A stretch of DNA of 64,000 nt from Ceratodon purpureus (GCA_014871385.1 CM026431.1:16651657-16715656); one strand, 5' to 3'. Positions 26,047 to 37,848 are shown, counted from the first letter of the stretch. The notes: generated from the sequence alone by a model not told the origin. Numbers and translations: made by a program.

Positions 26047-27346
26047 ATGACTACAGCCGAGCCTTCTTCGATTGCATGGTTTGTATCCCACATGCGCCTC
26101 AACAGTATTGGCGTCACTCCTACCGTTACTCCAACAGAGCTCATGCCATCGCGCCCTGAGTTGGCCGAATTCTGTGGCCCGAAGTACAGGTCGGGGTACG
26201 TCTTTCACAATCACGAATCAACGGCATACGAAGAATATGTCAGAGAGCTCTTCGTTCGTGTTCTCCAAACCCAGTGGCCCCTGAACCATGTACTACCATT
26301 CCATTTTGCACGAGGCTTAGTAGCAGAGGCTAAGGGCGACAAAGTAAACTGGGCTGAGTATGCCTTTAGGGGTACCCACCTCCATTAGTCCATAAGTGGA
26401 GTCCCCCGAATCCTACCCGAATTCGCCGAACTGGACGCCCCATTCCATCCGCTGCTGAAGATTGCACCAGACACATTCCTCGATCAGGTAAATCCCGACT
26501 CTCTTCAAGTTTTTTTTTACACGCAACGACATGTCCCTGCTGTAGTTAAAGATTCCAATGTGTTATTTGCACTTCGGTGTAACACTCCAGTTATAATCTC
26601 CTAAATCAATTCCGAATGTGCAGAATGGTCTGCCTAAACCTATTGGAGAAATCAATGCTGAAGCATAACACCCTCGCAGTGTTGCAGCCATGCATCCTAG
26701 GTTCAAGATGGCAACACAATCGGATGTGAAGGTGAATCTTGATGCTAGAGGTACCTCTACCCGCGGAGCTGCAATTCCGGGCAATATCGACAGAGTTATG
26801 ACAGAGTCACCTGTGAGTGTCTTATTTCCAAGTTTGTCTACCCTCCGTCAAGGAATCATACCGCTAGTTGAAGCAGAGCAGAGGAAAGTCCAGGAGACCA
26901 GGCATCTGGCATATGCTTGAGTCAGTAAGCTAAAGGTGCGTATTCGCGAGGAGAAAGATCGGGGAAGACAACTGGCAAGCAAAGTGGAAGAGAAGTCAGC
27001 GGCTTACCAGCGAGCGGTGGACGAATACGAAGGTGCTCGGCGTGTCCTTGACACAGCAACGGGGAACGGGGAAAACCGTGCAATTCTGGAGGACAAGCGC
27101 GCTTTGAGTGGCATGATTCGTAACTGCGAAGCATTGGTGAATTCCTTGTACATGACCATACAGACAGCGTGTCTCCAATTGGCGAAATGGTAGTTTAAAT
27201 CGCGACGACACGAAGCCTTCATGGAGAGACTCCGAGTGGAATTAACCGACTCTAAGAATGAATACCGCAGGACTTGTGACTTGCTGGAGACCGAACTGTC
27301 TCATCTCAAACCTCTCACAGATTTGCTGAATCAGTTCAAGAAGTGA
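26047..27346 (+). pseudogene. Two-exon coiled-coil gene with four in-frame stop codons
   Basis: Exon 1 (26047-26487, ATG start) and exon 2 (26624-27346, ending in TGA) are joined by a clean phase-0 intron (GTAAAT...GTGCAG). The combined frame is 388 codons including the terminal stop. It is broken by TAG 26386, TAA 26666, TGA 26918 and TAG 27191, with no frameshift. The N-terminal part is globular with aromatic residues (FCGPKYRSGYVFHNHE, WPLNHVLPFHFARGL). The C-terminal part, from about 26850, is a long charged helix rich in Glu, Arg, Lys and Leu (VRIREEKDRG, LLETELSHLKPLTDLL) and is very likely a coiled coil. I do not recognise the family. Its place beside En/Spm relics suggests it is a gene carried or captured by the element. 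Confidence 0.5.
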
Positions 27347-28125
27347 AATGCCTTAGAGAGTCCCATGTGTCAACTACATTCCGATGCATCCTTTTCTCGC
27401 ATTAATCCTCTTGTACAGTGTAAATGATTATAGAGAGTCCTTTTTGATTTCTGTAGACAAACTCTAGCAATTTTGTAATAGGACATTCAACCTGTAGTCT
27501 CTAGGAGGATTGGTAGTTTCCGTGACAGGTTCTCGGTTTTTTCTACAGGAGTAGACACTCCCAAACGTAGGACGCACAGAGCTGCTAAGTACAATGCAAT
27601 GCTGAGATTCCAATGCAACATTGTATGAGTTCTACTATATGGGTTAAGACTTAGAACTGAATTATCAGAATTTGTATCATTTGCATTATCTCAGCTCCAG
27701 TTTGCTTCTAGAGGATCCTTCATTGTGTTTGAAAATGGAACTTGAACTAATTAGATGGGAAGAAAACTGTACCCATAGTAGTACCCGTACTGTACTCTGA
27801 AAACTGTCGAAATCAAACGGAAATCATACAACTCTGTCGACCTAAACTCTGTGCATCTAGTGTCTCCAAATACCCTCTTGTCGCCCAATACCCGGCCAAG
27901 CATGAATATACCATCGCAGTTACCACGTACAATTTACTTGAGAACATAGTAATAGATGATAGAAATTGTCATCCACTGGATATCATCTGAATTGGAGAAT
28001 CATCCCTCGATGTTACTAAACCTTTCCCCGACGCATTAACCATTTCCCATTTCCCGATTCCATGGGGTGAATTGCACACATTTCTGACAATGCCTTTAAT
28101 AAAATGCATCGTCATTGGTCAGCCA
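27347..28125. other. Intergenic DNA right of the transposon block
   Basis: I see no gene. The right boundary of the En/Spm-type block should lie in or near this stretch, but no terminal repeat could be paired with the left side by eye. Confidence 0.4.
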
Positions 28126-28129
28126 TTAA

Positions 28130-28977
28130 CCCCTAAAGGACAATCTGCCACATTTGGGCTTTTTTGGAATTTGGTCATATACCTATTAATGCAATTTATA
28201 TCAGGATTTTCTGAAATTTTTATTGAAGGTAAGCCGTTTGGAGATCTTCGTGTGGGTATTTTTATTTTTCAATTCCGACATCGGGATCAAAAGTTATGAA
28301 GGTTTAAGTGTCAAACGCTGCTTGTTGGGCAGTTGCTGAATTTTTCTAAGCCACTGTGAATGCAGCAAATTCTGCCCAAAACTGCCCAAAACTGCCAAAA
28401 TCTGCCCAAAGACAAAACTTTGAAATTCCACCAAAAATTGAGATTTTGATATTTTTCAAAAATAAAAATTTCTATGTATAGAGAAGGCAGTAGAGCATGT
28501 TCCCACCGTTCGGATTTTCAACCCAAAATTTTTCATATGCTATTTTTATTGTCCAAAAACGGCCTTTGTTTGAGAATTTCAGTATATCCCCTAGCGGAAA
28601 ATGATTTTTTTGGCAACTTTCCACATTTTTTCTGAATATAATTTTCTTCATACAATTAGCTAACTCAGTCTTCTTTGACGTGCATCAAAACCCCCAAAAT
28701 CCATAATGCAAAAAATGGTTTTTTGGGCCTTCAAAACTTTGCTGTCCCCTTTTTTTGCAGGGGAAAAAACTTGTTTTTCAACTTTGAACGTTATGATCTT
28801 GCAATTGGTGAAGAATGAGTGTGTGAGATTTGGTGGACATGTAGACATAGAAGTTAGCTACAAGATCTTACGGTTAGATGTTCTAAAAAAGACCCCAAGT
28901 TTGCAAAATCCACCTTGCTTGGAAGAGGGGCTGTTTTGAGGCAGTTTTGATGAAAAATACCCTCAGAACTTTAGGGG
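28130..28977. mobile_element. 848-bp TTAA-flanked inverted-repeat element, copy 1
   Basis: The ends are CCCCTAAAG and CTTTAGGGG, each directly abutted by TTAA (28126-28129 and 28978-28981). The interior is non-coding and AT-rich, with several TGCCCAAAACTG-type repeats near 28370-28410. Near the right end, AGATCTTACGGTTAGAT (28865-28881) matches a sub-terminal motif of the second copy at 44.4-45.5 kb. A TTAA target and CCC-starting termini are features of piggyBac-type elements. With no transposase present, that assignment is only suggestive. Confidence 0.7.
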
Positions 28978-29922
28978 TTAACAATGAACAGTTCCTCTCC
29001 AAATTCAGAAATTCCTCCCCATGAACAGTCCCTGGCCATGAACAGTTTCTCGCCACTTACACCAAAACGGAACCTGAACCAATGAAATACGAGCTAAGAT
29101 TTTCAGAGTACACCATGGTTGAATTTCGGTGTAATAGGCTGGTGTAACGGATGCCTCTTTCCACTAGTGATTGCAATCTCCTTGTGTACTGTATAGTACA
29201 AAGTGGACTTCATGACAGTTGTTGCAAAACAAGTTATAGTGAAGAATGAAGTTTTCTCTTCATGGACACTCCTGCCATTGACTACCTTCAAGGTGAACTT
29301 TCAAAAATCTAAAATTGGGCAATTTAACTCTGAATTAGCTTCTAAAATCATATAATAGGTTCATACTACATTTTACTTTTATTTTTTATTTATTTTTTGA
29401 AAATACTAGGAATTTTGGAAATAATAGAAATGCTATTCATGCCTTAACACTTTGGAACCCAGTGCTTTTTTTTTAGAAACACTGATTTTGTTAGACTCAA
29501 CACTCATTTTTAGCACAAATCAAAATAAGTACATGAAGATCATAATCTTAAAATTTTAATAGAGCCTAGCGAAAAGCATCTTAGTAGCTACCCTTCAAGC
29601 TCCACTATTACATTTTTAAATCAGGCCACTTGGCTACCTTCGTTTTTTAACCTCCTTGTTTCAAGTCCTGATGCGCTTTCTCCACCAAGAAATATGCATT
29701 TCATATTTGCATTTTAGTATTGCACCTAATCTAAACTACATCCTCACATTCTCGCCTCAAGATCTCACTCCAATCATACATAAAGTTCAAAAAAACAACA
29801 TCCAAAATTCTACCTTTTTTTCAAATAAATTGTAGAAGATACAACTATTGTCTTTAGTGTCTTTATTCCTTCCTTCAAGTCGACTTAGGCCTTTCAAGAA
29901 TTCGAAGCATTTAAAAGCATTT

Positions 29923-29923
<1 letters not shown>

Positions 29924-29984
<61 letters not shown>
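29924..29984. repeat. 61-bp poly(A) run
   Basis: A pure run of 61 A. It may be the tail of a retroposed sequence or a slippage-expanded homopolymer. No clear retroelement coding sequence lies directly upstream. Confidence 0.9.
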
Positions 29985-29987
<3 letters not shown>

Positions 29988-30155
29988 ACCCTTACTACGC
30001 CCTTTAATTCCTTGAAATCTAATATTCAAATTGATCAAATCCTCACTCAAATGACCAACCATTTTCACTTTCCTTTTTTAATTACTTTTCCCTTGGCCTT
30101 TTTTCCAATAACCAGTCCTTAGAGATAGGGCTCAAGAAAACCCTTAGGTAGCTAG

Positions 30156-30171
30156 GCTCTGATTGCCACCA
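30156..30171 (-). mobile_element. Primer-binding-site-like motif (LTR retroelement remnant?)
   Basis: On the minus strand this reads TGGTGGCAATCAGAGC. That is close to the TGGTATCAGAGC motif found just inside the 5' LTR of plant retrotransposons primed by initiator tRNA-Met. No reverse transcriptase or gag frame is visible nearby, so at most this is a fragment. Confidence 0.3.
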
Positions 30172-32270
30172 TTGTTTAGCTATAATACAGACTTATCTAA
30201 CCTTAATAAATAACATATCTCATCAACAAACTAAGATTGGTTTTCAACAAACTACAAACAACATAGAAACTAGAACAATAACCTAATTAATATCAATCTA
30301 GTAACATATTTAGGCACACAACTAATTTAGATGAATTTCTAAATTTAAGTTCTTAACTTGCCCACATCACGACATTTATAATGTAATTAACAATTTGTTG
30401 CTCTTGAAATGGATTCAAAATTACAAATGACCTTCATTACCTACTATTTTTCAATCCTTATATTGTTCACAAAATGTAGAGTACAAGATGTAATGTAAAA
30501 TTGGAGCTATTTCCAACTTCATACATCCATCAAACTTTTGTAGTTGCATTCAACATTTGTATAACTATCCAAGCTACTTGACTTCTTATCCTCTACTTTT
30601 TCATATTTTGATGACAAGGACTAAAGGCATTAATCATTTAGGCTTGATGGTGAGGTCATCCAAGTTGGTTGAAAACCAAGTACTGCAGTGTATTCCACAA
30701 GGAGTGTGGATTCATCTATTTGTATTCTATAATGAACGCCCTTGTCATCTTTGAAATCTTAGTGCCCTCTTTTTGTACTCCTACTCCATGCAATTCAATG
30801 ATAAACAAATGTGCTCTAGCTGTGATCCTTCTCTTTCCAAAATGACACATATCTAAGCCTCTATGTGTATGAGTCTCATGTGTATGGTGTTGATGTACGT
30901 GGTTATCGGGTTCATTTGAAGTTCTACACTACATCCACTGTTGGATTGAGTTAGAACCTTCATGACTCACCCATTATCCGTTCTTGTCTACATATGATTA
31001 TAATTTCTTGTGAATAATCAATATATTGATTACTAGTAGATCTTGCATCAACACTTGATTCTTAATCAAAATTGTAGTCTATATTTTCATGCTTGTAACA
31101 TCCATGTTGATCATCATAAAATTCATATCTACTTCCCTAATTTTGGCCTTTCATTTGAATAGAGAAATAAACATGCTTTCTATAGTATGCAAAAGAATGT
31201 TGCACTTGAAACTTCTTGCAACGCATGGTAAAACAATAACTAGACAAGCATAAAATTTACGGTAAGTGAAGTGAAGAGAATGATATGTTGGCAAACTATC
31301 ATGAACCTATTTTTTTATTGCCTTAATCCAAAGTTCTAAGATCTAAAATTTTGTTAAGGAGTGCAATGAATGTAGCTGTTCTAAATGATTGAATATGAGA
31401 AAGCCACAAGATACAATAATAGGAAGTTGCCATGATGATTGTTCATTGCTTCCAAAAACCACACGTGAATATTTGGTCATTAGAGCTTGGCATTTGAAGA
31501 GAGTGCATCTTGACCATATTGACTATGGGTTCCTCTGCCTTCCAAGTATTTTGAAAGTTGAGAGATATATTCTTGGCTACCTACACCAGTTTAGATTGAA
31601 ATGAATGATTCCACCAAAATGCATTGATTCGTGGAGCCATGCATCCATTCATCCATGATCCGGTAGAATGTTGCATGGTAAAACTTGCATGTAGCACCTA
31701 GACACAATTTAAAAAAAGAAGAGAATAAAAATATAAACTAGAGAAGATGGAGTCCTGACTCCTGAGTCCCAAGGCAGGTCGGGGGTTAACAATCAATGTT
31801 GACATGACAGGAGAGGGATGGGGAGGTTGAACGGCAAAAGACATTGCCCAAAGAAAGGCAGATTTTAACCAATCCTGTCCTCTCCGCTAAAAGAAGAGAA
31901 GGAATAAAACCACTCAGTCACTTAGTCGGGGCAGAGCATAAGGGGGGAGGAATGGCCAATGGGGCCCAAATGGCGATGTAACTTACTTCTTAGCATTGGA
32001 GCCAGGGCCAGAATGTGCGGGCGAGGGCATTGCAGACTGAGATCTGAGATCCAAGCCTAAGAGACAAGGGAGAGACTGCAAGGAAGGCATTCAAGGCTAT
32101 GGCCACCCAGACTCCAGACCCAGCCTCCCCTTTGTGCCCCTTTGTTTGTGCCCATGGCCGCGGGTGTCGGCACCAGGGACAGCAGTGACAGCAGTGACAG
32201 CGGAGCCTGGGAGGGCCATAACGGAAACACCACACAACACAACAGAGTTACACTTACACAACATCACGAT
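30172..32270. other. AT-rich intergenic DNA with no gene seen
   Basis: The open frames are short and lack family similarity. From about 31.75 kb the composition becomes more GC-rich, approaching the RING-finger gene. Confidence 0.45.
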
Positions 32271-32277
32271 TCACCAC

Positions 32278-33100
32278 CCTACTCTACTCTACTCTACTCT
32301 ACTCTACTGTAGTAACTTAATTACTACTCCCTTCAGCGGCAGACTCTCCTCTGCTAGTAGCAGACACTCTCCTCTCCTGAATCCTTATCTGAGCAGGGAC
32401 ACCGCCATCGCCATCGCCATCGCCATCGCATTCAATTGCACTTCCCCCATCGGACTTCATTGCGACTCATGCCATTCCATTCCATTCCCTTTCATTCCCT
32501 TCCATGCTAACTTAACTTATGCCACGGCATTCCCACTGCACTGCAGACCCCCTGTAACGTAACCACTTAACTTACTTCCATCTCTAAGTTAGGGCAGTTA
32601 CGTTAAGTTGCCACTTCGAGCCCACTACTTACATAGAATCACGGAGTGATTAATTTCGTCTCATTGCTCTTGTCACTACTACTGAGTAACTGACTGAGTG
32701 AGTGAGTGAGTGAGTTTTGCCCCGGTGGAGGTGGCAGGCCCCTTTTTGGCCTCAGTCTGGACTCACTCTGTGCAGCCTTTCTGCCTGCCAGGGGAGGGTG
32801 GGGTGGGGGATTAAGTTAGTGGGCCGCCATGGCGAGGAGGGCCATGGGAAGGGCCATGGGGATGGGGGTGGCTGCCATGCAACAGATTCGGGATGTGGAC
32901 AGTGCGAGATTGGGGGTGAGTGAGTGAGTGAGTGAGTGAGTGATGTGAGTGCGAGAGGTGCATGTCGGATCTGCTCACCTGCCTAGTAGTCTTTACCTTC
33001 TTCTTCTTCGTCTTCGTCTTCGTAGGGTGGGAGTGTTATATTGGAATGGGTGTTGGATGCGATGGAGGCAATGCTGCTGCTGCTGCTGCTGCTGCTGGAG
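32278..33100 (+). repeat. Microsatellite-rich region upstream of the RING-finger gene
   Basis: Several short tandem arrays are packed into about 800 bp: ACTCT units at 32278-32306, GCCATC units at 32404-32428, GAGT units at 32696-32716 and 32918-32944, CTTCTT/CGTCTT units at 32998-33022 and CTG/GCT units at 33072-33095. The stretch lies 0.4-1.3 kb before the start codon and probably overlaps the promoter and a long 5' UTR, where such repeats are common in plants. Confidence 0.7.
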
Positions 33101-33541
33101 AGTGACATGGATACACTCGGCATGGGGTGCAAGAGGGATGATGGGTTGGGCGTGCGTGTGTGAGAGTGCGTGTGTTGTGGAATTTCTGGCCGTTACGATG
33201 ATGCTCTAGCTTTGCTCTGGGTTCTGCGGCGCATTCGCCACATGATAGGGTACTCGTGCGGGTGCTACGATGCCGCGAGGGTGGGGCTGCAGCGTCAACA
33301 GGGTGGGTGGGTTGGGGAATCGCAGAGCGAGGAGGTTATTATGAGTTTCAGGACGCATGGAGCGATTCCGCGCTGCAGGTTCTGTCATTTAGTTTTAGTG
33401 CGTAAGCGGTGTGAAGAGTGCAGGAATTGAAGTGGTGTAAACCAATGCGCAAATCTGTGGGAGGCGCCAGGAGTGCGTTACCATGCAGGTGGCGAGAATG
33501 ATGTAGAGTGCATTAGGGGTTGGGAGCTTGGGAGGCTGGCG

Positions 33542-35647
33542 ATGGGAAAGGAAGCAGATTTCGACGCCCACGCGGTCATCCCAGGGGACGAAATCAACTG
33601 GAAACTAGGGCATATGGGATTGGTGGGTTCGCCACGCACGCCACTGCGGACGCTCATTGCAAGGGAATCGGGGTCGTTGTGGACGTCGGAGGCCACGGAT
33701 CCCGCGCTTCTGAAGTCGCCGGGGAAGGAGCGAGTGAAGAGCGGGAGCGGGAGGTTGAAGCCGTTGGAGGGCAAAGCAGGGCGAAATGGGGCTTTAGTGA
33801 AGGCAGGAAGCCCTAGTCCACAGTCAGGATCGTCGTCTCCCAAGACGTTCGGGACTCGCATAGGCCTAGTGTCGCACAAAATCAGAGTGTTCAAGAAAGC
33901 TGGAGTTGTGCAGGCAATTCCACAGCCGGCAGAGCGGCCCGTGCAGTTGGGCGCTTTGTTCGCCCAAGAGCGCGAGGAAACGCGCAGAGTGGCGGTTGAC
34001 CCGCATGTTCAACCTCTGAGGGATTTGATTGCTGCAGAGCTCGCGAGCTCGTGTGCAGCCGCTCAGAGGGTGGGAATGCAGGTCGATGATCATCGGGTTT
34101 CAAATGGGAGAAGCCTTAGGTCGCCATCGCCACGGAACATGGGAGCCACGAAACCCATGCTGGCCTCAGACGAGTCACAGGAGCTCCGCTACTTGTTTGC
34201 GAAGGACTGGGCATTGCAAACCTCCGACGAAGAAGACGAATTTTGGGATTCGGGCTCCTTGTGTGGAGCTCCGATGCCATCGCGGTCATTTCACGAGAAA
34301 CCAAGACGGCGTTCGAGGTTTTACAAGAATGAGAAGCTGTCAAGCCTTTCACAGCCGACGTCAAAGCCTGAGATAGAGATAGTTGAAGTGCAGGAGCTTC
34401 ATGTACAGAGTCCTGGACCTGGCTGTTGTATATTGTCTGATGAGTTTCCAAAGGGTGTTACATGTGGTGGTCCAAAACCTTCATTGGGAACCTTGCTTGC
34501 CGAGGAAGTTGCGACCTCAAGCGACTCGCCACTCGCAGACCGTAGATGGAGTGTCCCAGCTGCGGAGAGTAGCAGACGCGTCAAGATCGGATCGCTGGAT
34601 GATATCTCCGCTCCGGTGCGCCCTGAGTCGCAGAGTCAGCTGGATTTTCTGATTGCGAAGATTTTGACCCTCCGGGCCAACTCCGTGACAGGAAATGCTG
34701 AACCGATAGTGACAAGGTTGTCTGGAGAGGACGATGGTGGGTGCTCCGCTTCTGGGAGCATACCAACTCCTCAAGTGGGAGAAGTATCAAACCAAACTTT
34801 TTTGAGTGGTGTACCGGATGCTGCAGAGACGGCCGCTGCTACCGATGTGAACATGTCAATAGTGGACGCTCCAAATATCCTGCTAATGAATCCTTCAAGC
34901 GTTGACATCAAGGAAGCCCCTTCGGCTTTAACGCAGGAAGTGCCAACGTCAACATCGACCGATGTGGAAACTCCCATCATGGTGACGGATGCAGGCGCAG
35001 CGGAAATAAGAGACGAGGGTGAAGAGGCCTCGACATCACGAATCAATCCTGATAGTGGGGACGTTGAAGCCATACCGCGAGTACAACTGGGGACTCTATT
35101 AGAACGCACATGGGGCGATCATGGCTGGCTTCCGTTATGCTGCAGCAGCAGCCCGATGGGCTCCCCTCTTCCGGGTCCAAGCCAGCCTTCTAGCTCCAGC
35201 ACCTCCAGGTTTAATTGTGAAGGCTCTCCAAGGGAAGTGCCGTCTGGGCCTTCCCCATTACTGAGTCCAGTTAGGGACCCTCCTGCTGAAGCTGTAACTG
35301 TTGAGGCAACTGAAACTGTTGAATCAGTGAGAGAGGCTGATGCCACACCTGCGAGAGAACGGCCGCCAACTCGTGTGAGCTTGCTGTCGTTGCTGAACCA
35401 GGATATGGAGATGGACGAGGACAGACTGCAAGTGGACGTGTGTGGCTGCAGAGACGATGAGGAGGATGAAGTGGTGACGGAGGAGCTGGATCCCATGTGC
35501 TGTGTGTGCATGGTTGGCCACAAAGGCGCAGCGTTCATTCCTTGTGGGCACACCTTCTGCCGGAAGTGCTGCCGGGAAGTGCGCAGGAGTATTGGTTCAT
35601 GCCCTCTCTGCAACCAAGGTATTGTCGATGTGCTCAAGCTCTACTGA
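33542..35647 (+). CDS. C3HC4 RING-finger protein with a repeated leucine motif (701 aa, single exon)
   Basis: Probably a RING-type E3 ubiquitin ligase. The first ATG in frame is 33542 (MGKEADFDAH). The RING lies at the very C-terminus (residues 653-690) in the order Cys653, Cys656, Cys668, His670, Cys673, Cys676, Cys687, Cys690, with CGHTFCRKCC and SCPLC visible. The rest is predicted disordered: Ser/Pro-rich, with acidic patches such as TSDEEDEFW. Through it run eight copies of a short motif, roughly LxxLLAxE, at residues 34, 135, 158, 214, 314, 366, 515 and 612. The last copy, VSLLSLLNQD, resembles the short leucine motif seen before the RING in some plant RING proteins. No intron is needed and there are no membrane segments. 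E3 activity is inferred from the RING. Targets are unknown. Confidence 0.85.
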   Translation: MGKEADFDAHAVIPGDEINWKLGHMGLVGSPRTPLRTLIARESGSLWTSEATDPALLKSPGKERVKSGSGRLKPLEGKAGRNGALVKAGSPSPQSGSSSPKTFGTRIGLVSHKIRVFKKAGVVQAIPQPAERPVQLGALFAQEREETRRVAVDPHVQPLRDLIAAELASSCAAAQRVGMQVDDHRVSNGRSLRSPSPRNMGATKPMLASDESQELRYLFAKDWALQTSDEEDEFWDSGSLCGAPMPSRSFHEKPRRRSRFYKNEKLSSLSQPTSKPEIEIVEVQELHVQSPGPGCCILSDEFPKGVTCGGPKPSLGTLLAEEVATSSDSPLADRRWSVPAAESSRRVKIGSLDDISAPVRPESQSQLDFLIAKILTLRANSVTGNAEPIVTRLSGEDDGGCSASGSIPTPQVGEVSNQTFLSGVPDAAETAAATDVNMSIVDAPNILLMNPSSVDIKEAPSALTQEVPTSTSTDVETPIMVTDAGAAEIRDEGEEASTSRINPDSGDVEAIPRVQLGTLLERTWGDHGWLPLCCSSSPMGSPLPGPSQPSSSSTSRFNCEGSPREVPSGPSPLLSPVRDPPAEAVTVEATETVESVREADATPARERPPTRVSLLSLLNQDMEMDEDRLQVDVCGCRDDEEDEVVTEELDPMCCVCMVGHKGAAFIPCGHTFCRKCCREVRRSIGSCPLCNQGIVDVLKLY

Positions 35648-37848
35648 TTTTGGTCTCACTAGCCAGATTGCTTTGGTCGGAGATCGTCACACAATGACTA
35701 CATCTGTAGAGCTGGCCTTCTGAACTTTTGGATCAGCCAACCAGGGCATGGAAACATGCCCTTCAATTCTTCCATTTAAACATTCTGTTGCAGCTTCTGT
35801 ATGCATATGTTTCATGTTCCATGCTCTAGACTTGTAATGGAATTCAGGATTGAACCTTCCTCAGCCCATGCGGATTGGTGAGCAATCCGTGGTGTTTTGC
35901 ATGAGTTAGGCTATGGGACCATTGTTCTTTGAGGGTTAGAAGTTGCGGTATTCTTAAGTAGGGCTTCGGTTGAAAGAAGCAACTGTCTAAATCGATGATG
36001 AAGTTACTACCAAATTACTGTTAACAAGGAAAGCTTGAAGAGGATGAAATTCTATTTTATGTTTTGTTTCACGGCTTAATTTCTGGAGCATTCCATGGTG
36101 TCGTTATGGCTTGTACCTAACCTACTATGACAGAAAGTCGAGAGGCTATCCCTCCAAAAGAGCCTATATGTAGTATTTTTTGGAAGTTATGGTGCCAAGG
36201 TGGTGGTGGCCTCTCAAGCAAAACTTGGGTGGAGCCAAATACTCGACCCAAATTTCCATTGAGAGGTTGATTTTTTCTAATAAAATGTATACAAGACAGA
36301 ACTCTTGGGTTATTTTAAGACATTTAATTGGTTACAATGTGAAGCGCCCTTAAACATCCAAAGATCTAATTATTATCTTCATATGTACTTTTTCAACAAT
36401 TTGTATATAGTAGTACAATTCCTCATCAAATTGCATTATATGTTGAATAGAATATTATATTTGTAGAAAGAATCAATATTGAATTCTATAATTGTAAAAA
36501 TCAACATCAAAAATCAATTTTTTTCAAAAGTCAACATACCTCTAACAATCATTTTCATGGACTACTCACTTTGTTTAATGTTCTCAATTTTTAGATACTT
36601 TCAAAAACAATAGTTGAAAGAATGTTTTTTATAAGGTACTTCAGATTATGAAATAATTAGTTGAAATAATAAATAGTTATAAATTTATTATCTAAGGCTT
36701 CCTTTTCATTTATTATCTATGAAGGGCAAGCAAAGAAATACAAAAACGTAAAAGTATGAGAGAAGACCAAAAAAATGAGAAATGCTTTTTGTGAGGTTCA
36801 CTTGACCATGATTGTGCAAGATTAACATTGCTTCATTCAACGTCATGGGCAAACTCGGCTTGGGAATCAAACTGTGAAAAGAGTGATAAAAAAGAGTAGA
36901 ACGTCAGATTTTCATGGATTAACAACACTCTTCTGGCATGGTCGACACAAGACTATGTTGGGGGGGGGGGGGGGGGGGGGGGGGGTTGAAAAGGTCAGGA
37001 TTAAGTGAGATTACAGGATTTATAGGATTCACATGTTCTCCACTTGATCAGTGTGATTCAGACAGCTTGATGTGTTCCATCAACGTTTAGATTACATATG
37101 ATCACAATTTGAGAAGATTGTAAAAAAGGAAAAACCGACTTTGTGAACAATGGAGCTGGCAACTTCAATGAAAACTCCATCCGGTATTGCTGATGACAAC
37201 CTGCAAATAACCTACAACGTCGTCTTTACAACCATGTATCGAAACCTCTAAATTGCACGATTGTGTCTATTGATTTAGACATCCCTTCTACTGTAGTATC
37301 AGAAAATATGAAAAGTTCAAAGAGGAGCATGTAAGTGATAGAGCTTGAAGAATGAAAATGATTGGCCTGAATATAATTTTCATTTCTAATGCTTGCTCAC
37401 GTTCTGTGTGCGTATCCCTCATTTAATCTGATACAAAACTGATTGCAACACCATCATTGCACTCACACACCACTAAACAAAATTATGACAAGATGAGCTT
37501 CTCGTCTGAAGTGGCGTACCAGTACTAGAAGTGGCACTCAGATACTCAAAATTCGTCTGCTCGATCGTTGAGTGCTTCATGATTGCGAGCGGTATGTTAC
37601 AGAAACTAACTTTCCAGTGATTTCAACTCTCAAGTTTCTAAATTGTCACTATACTGACCTGTACCCTAGCACTTGCGCGTAGATTGATATTGAATGCTGT
37701 CACCGACTTTAGGGTGACTCTGATAAGACCAAGAATTTAACTTTTGCACCTCACCCGATAAAACCACGAGGCATAAGATTACATTTCACAATCCCTTAAC
37801 GATAAATAAAACCATTTGAAATCTGGAAACGATGACGCTACCGTCTCT
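35648..37848. other. 3' flanks of two convergent genes and AT-rich intergenic DNA
   Basis: The RING gene (+) and ChlD (-) point toward each other here, so both 3' UTRs lie in this 2.2 kb. I see no gene between them. A long G run is listed separately. Confidence 0.5.
36960..36985. repeat. 26-bp poly(G) run
   Basis: A pure run of 26 G in otherwise AT-rich DNA. Long G runs are rare and often slip in sequencing, so its exact length is doubtful. Confidence 0.85.

Noticed and set aside
12850-29170. CACTA/TAGTG termini for the En/Spm block
   Set aside because: Several isolated CACTA and TAGTG pentamers exist, but none could be paired with longer matching inverted repeats and a 3-bp duplication by eye.
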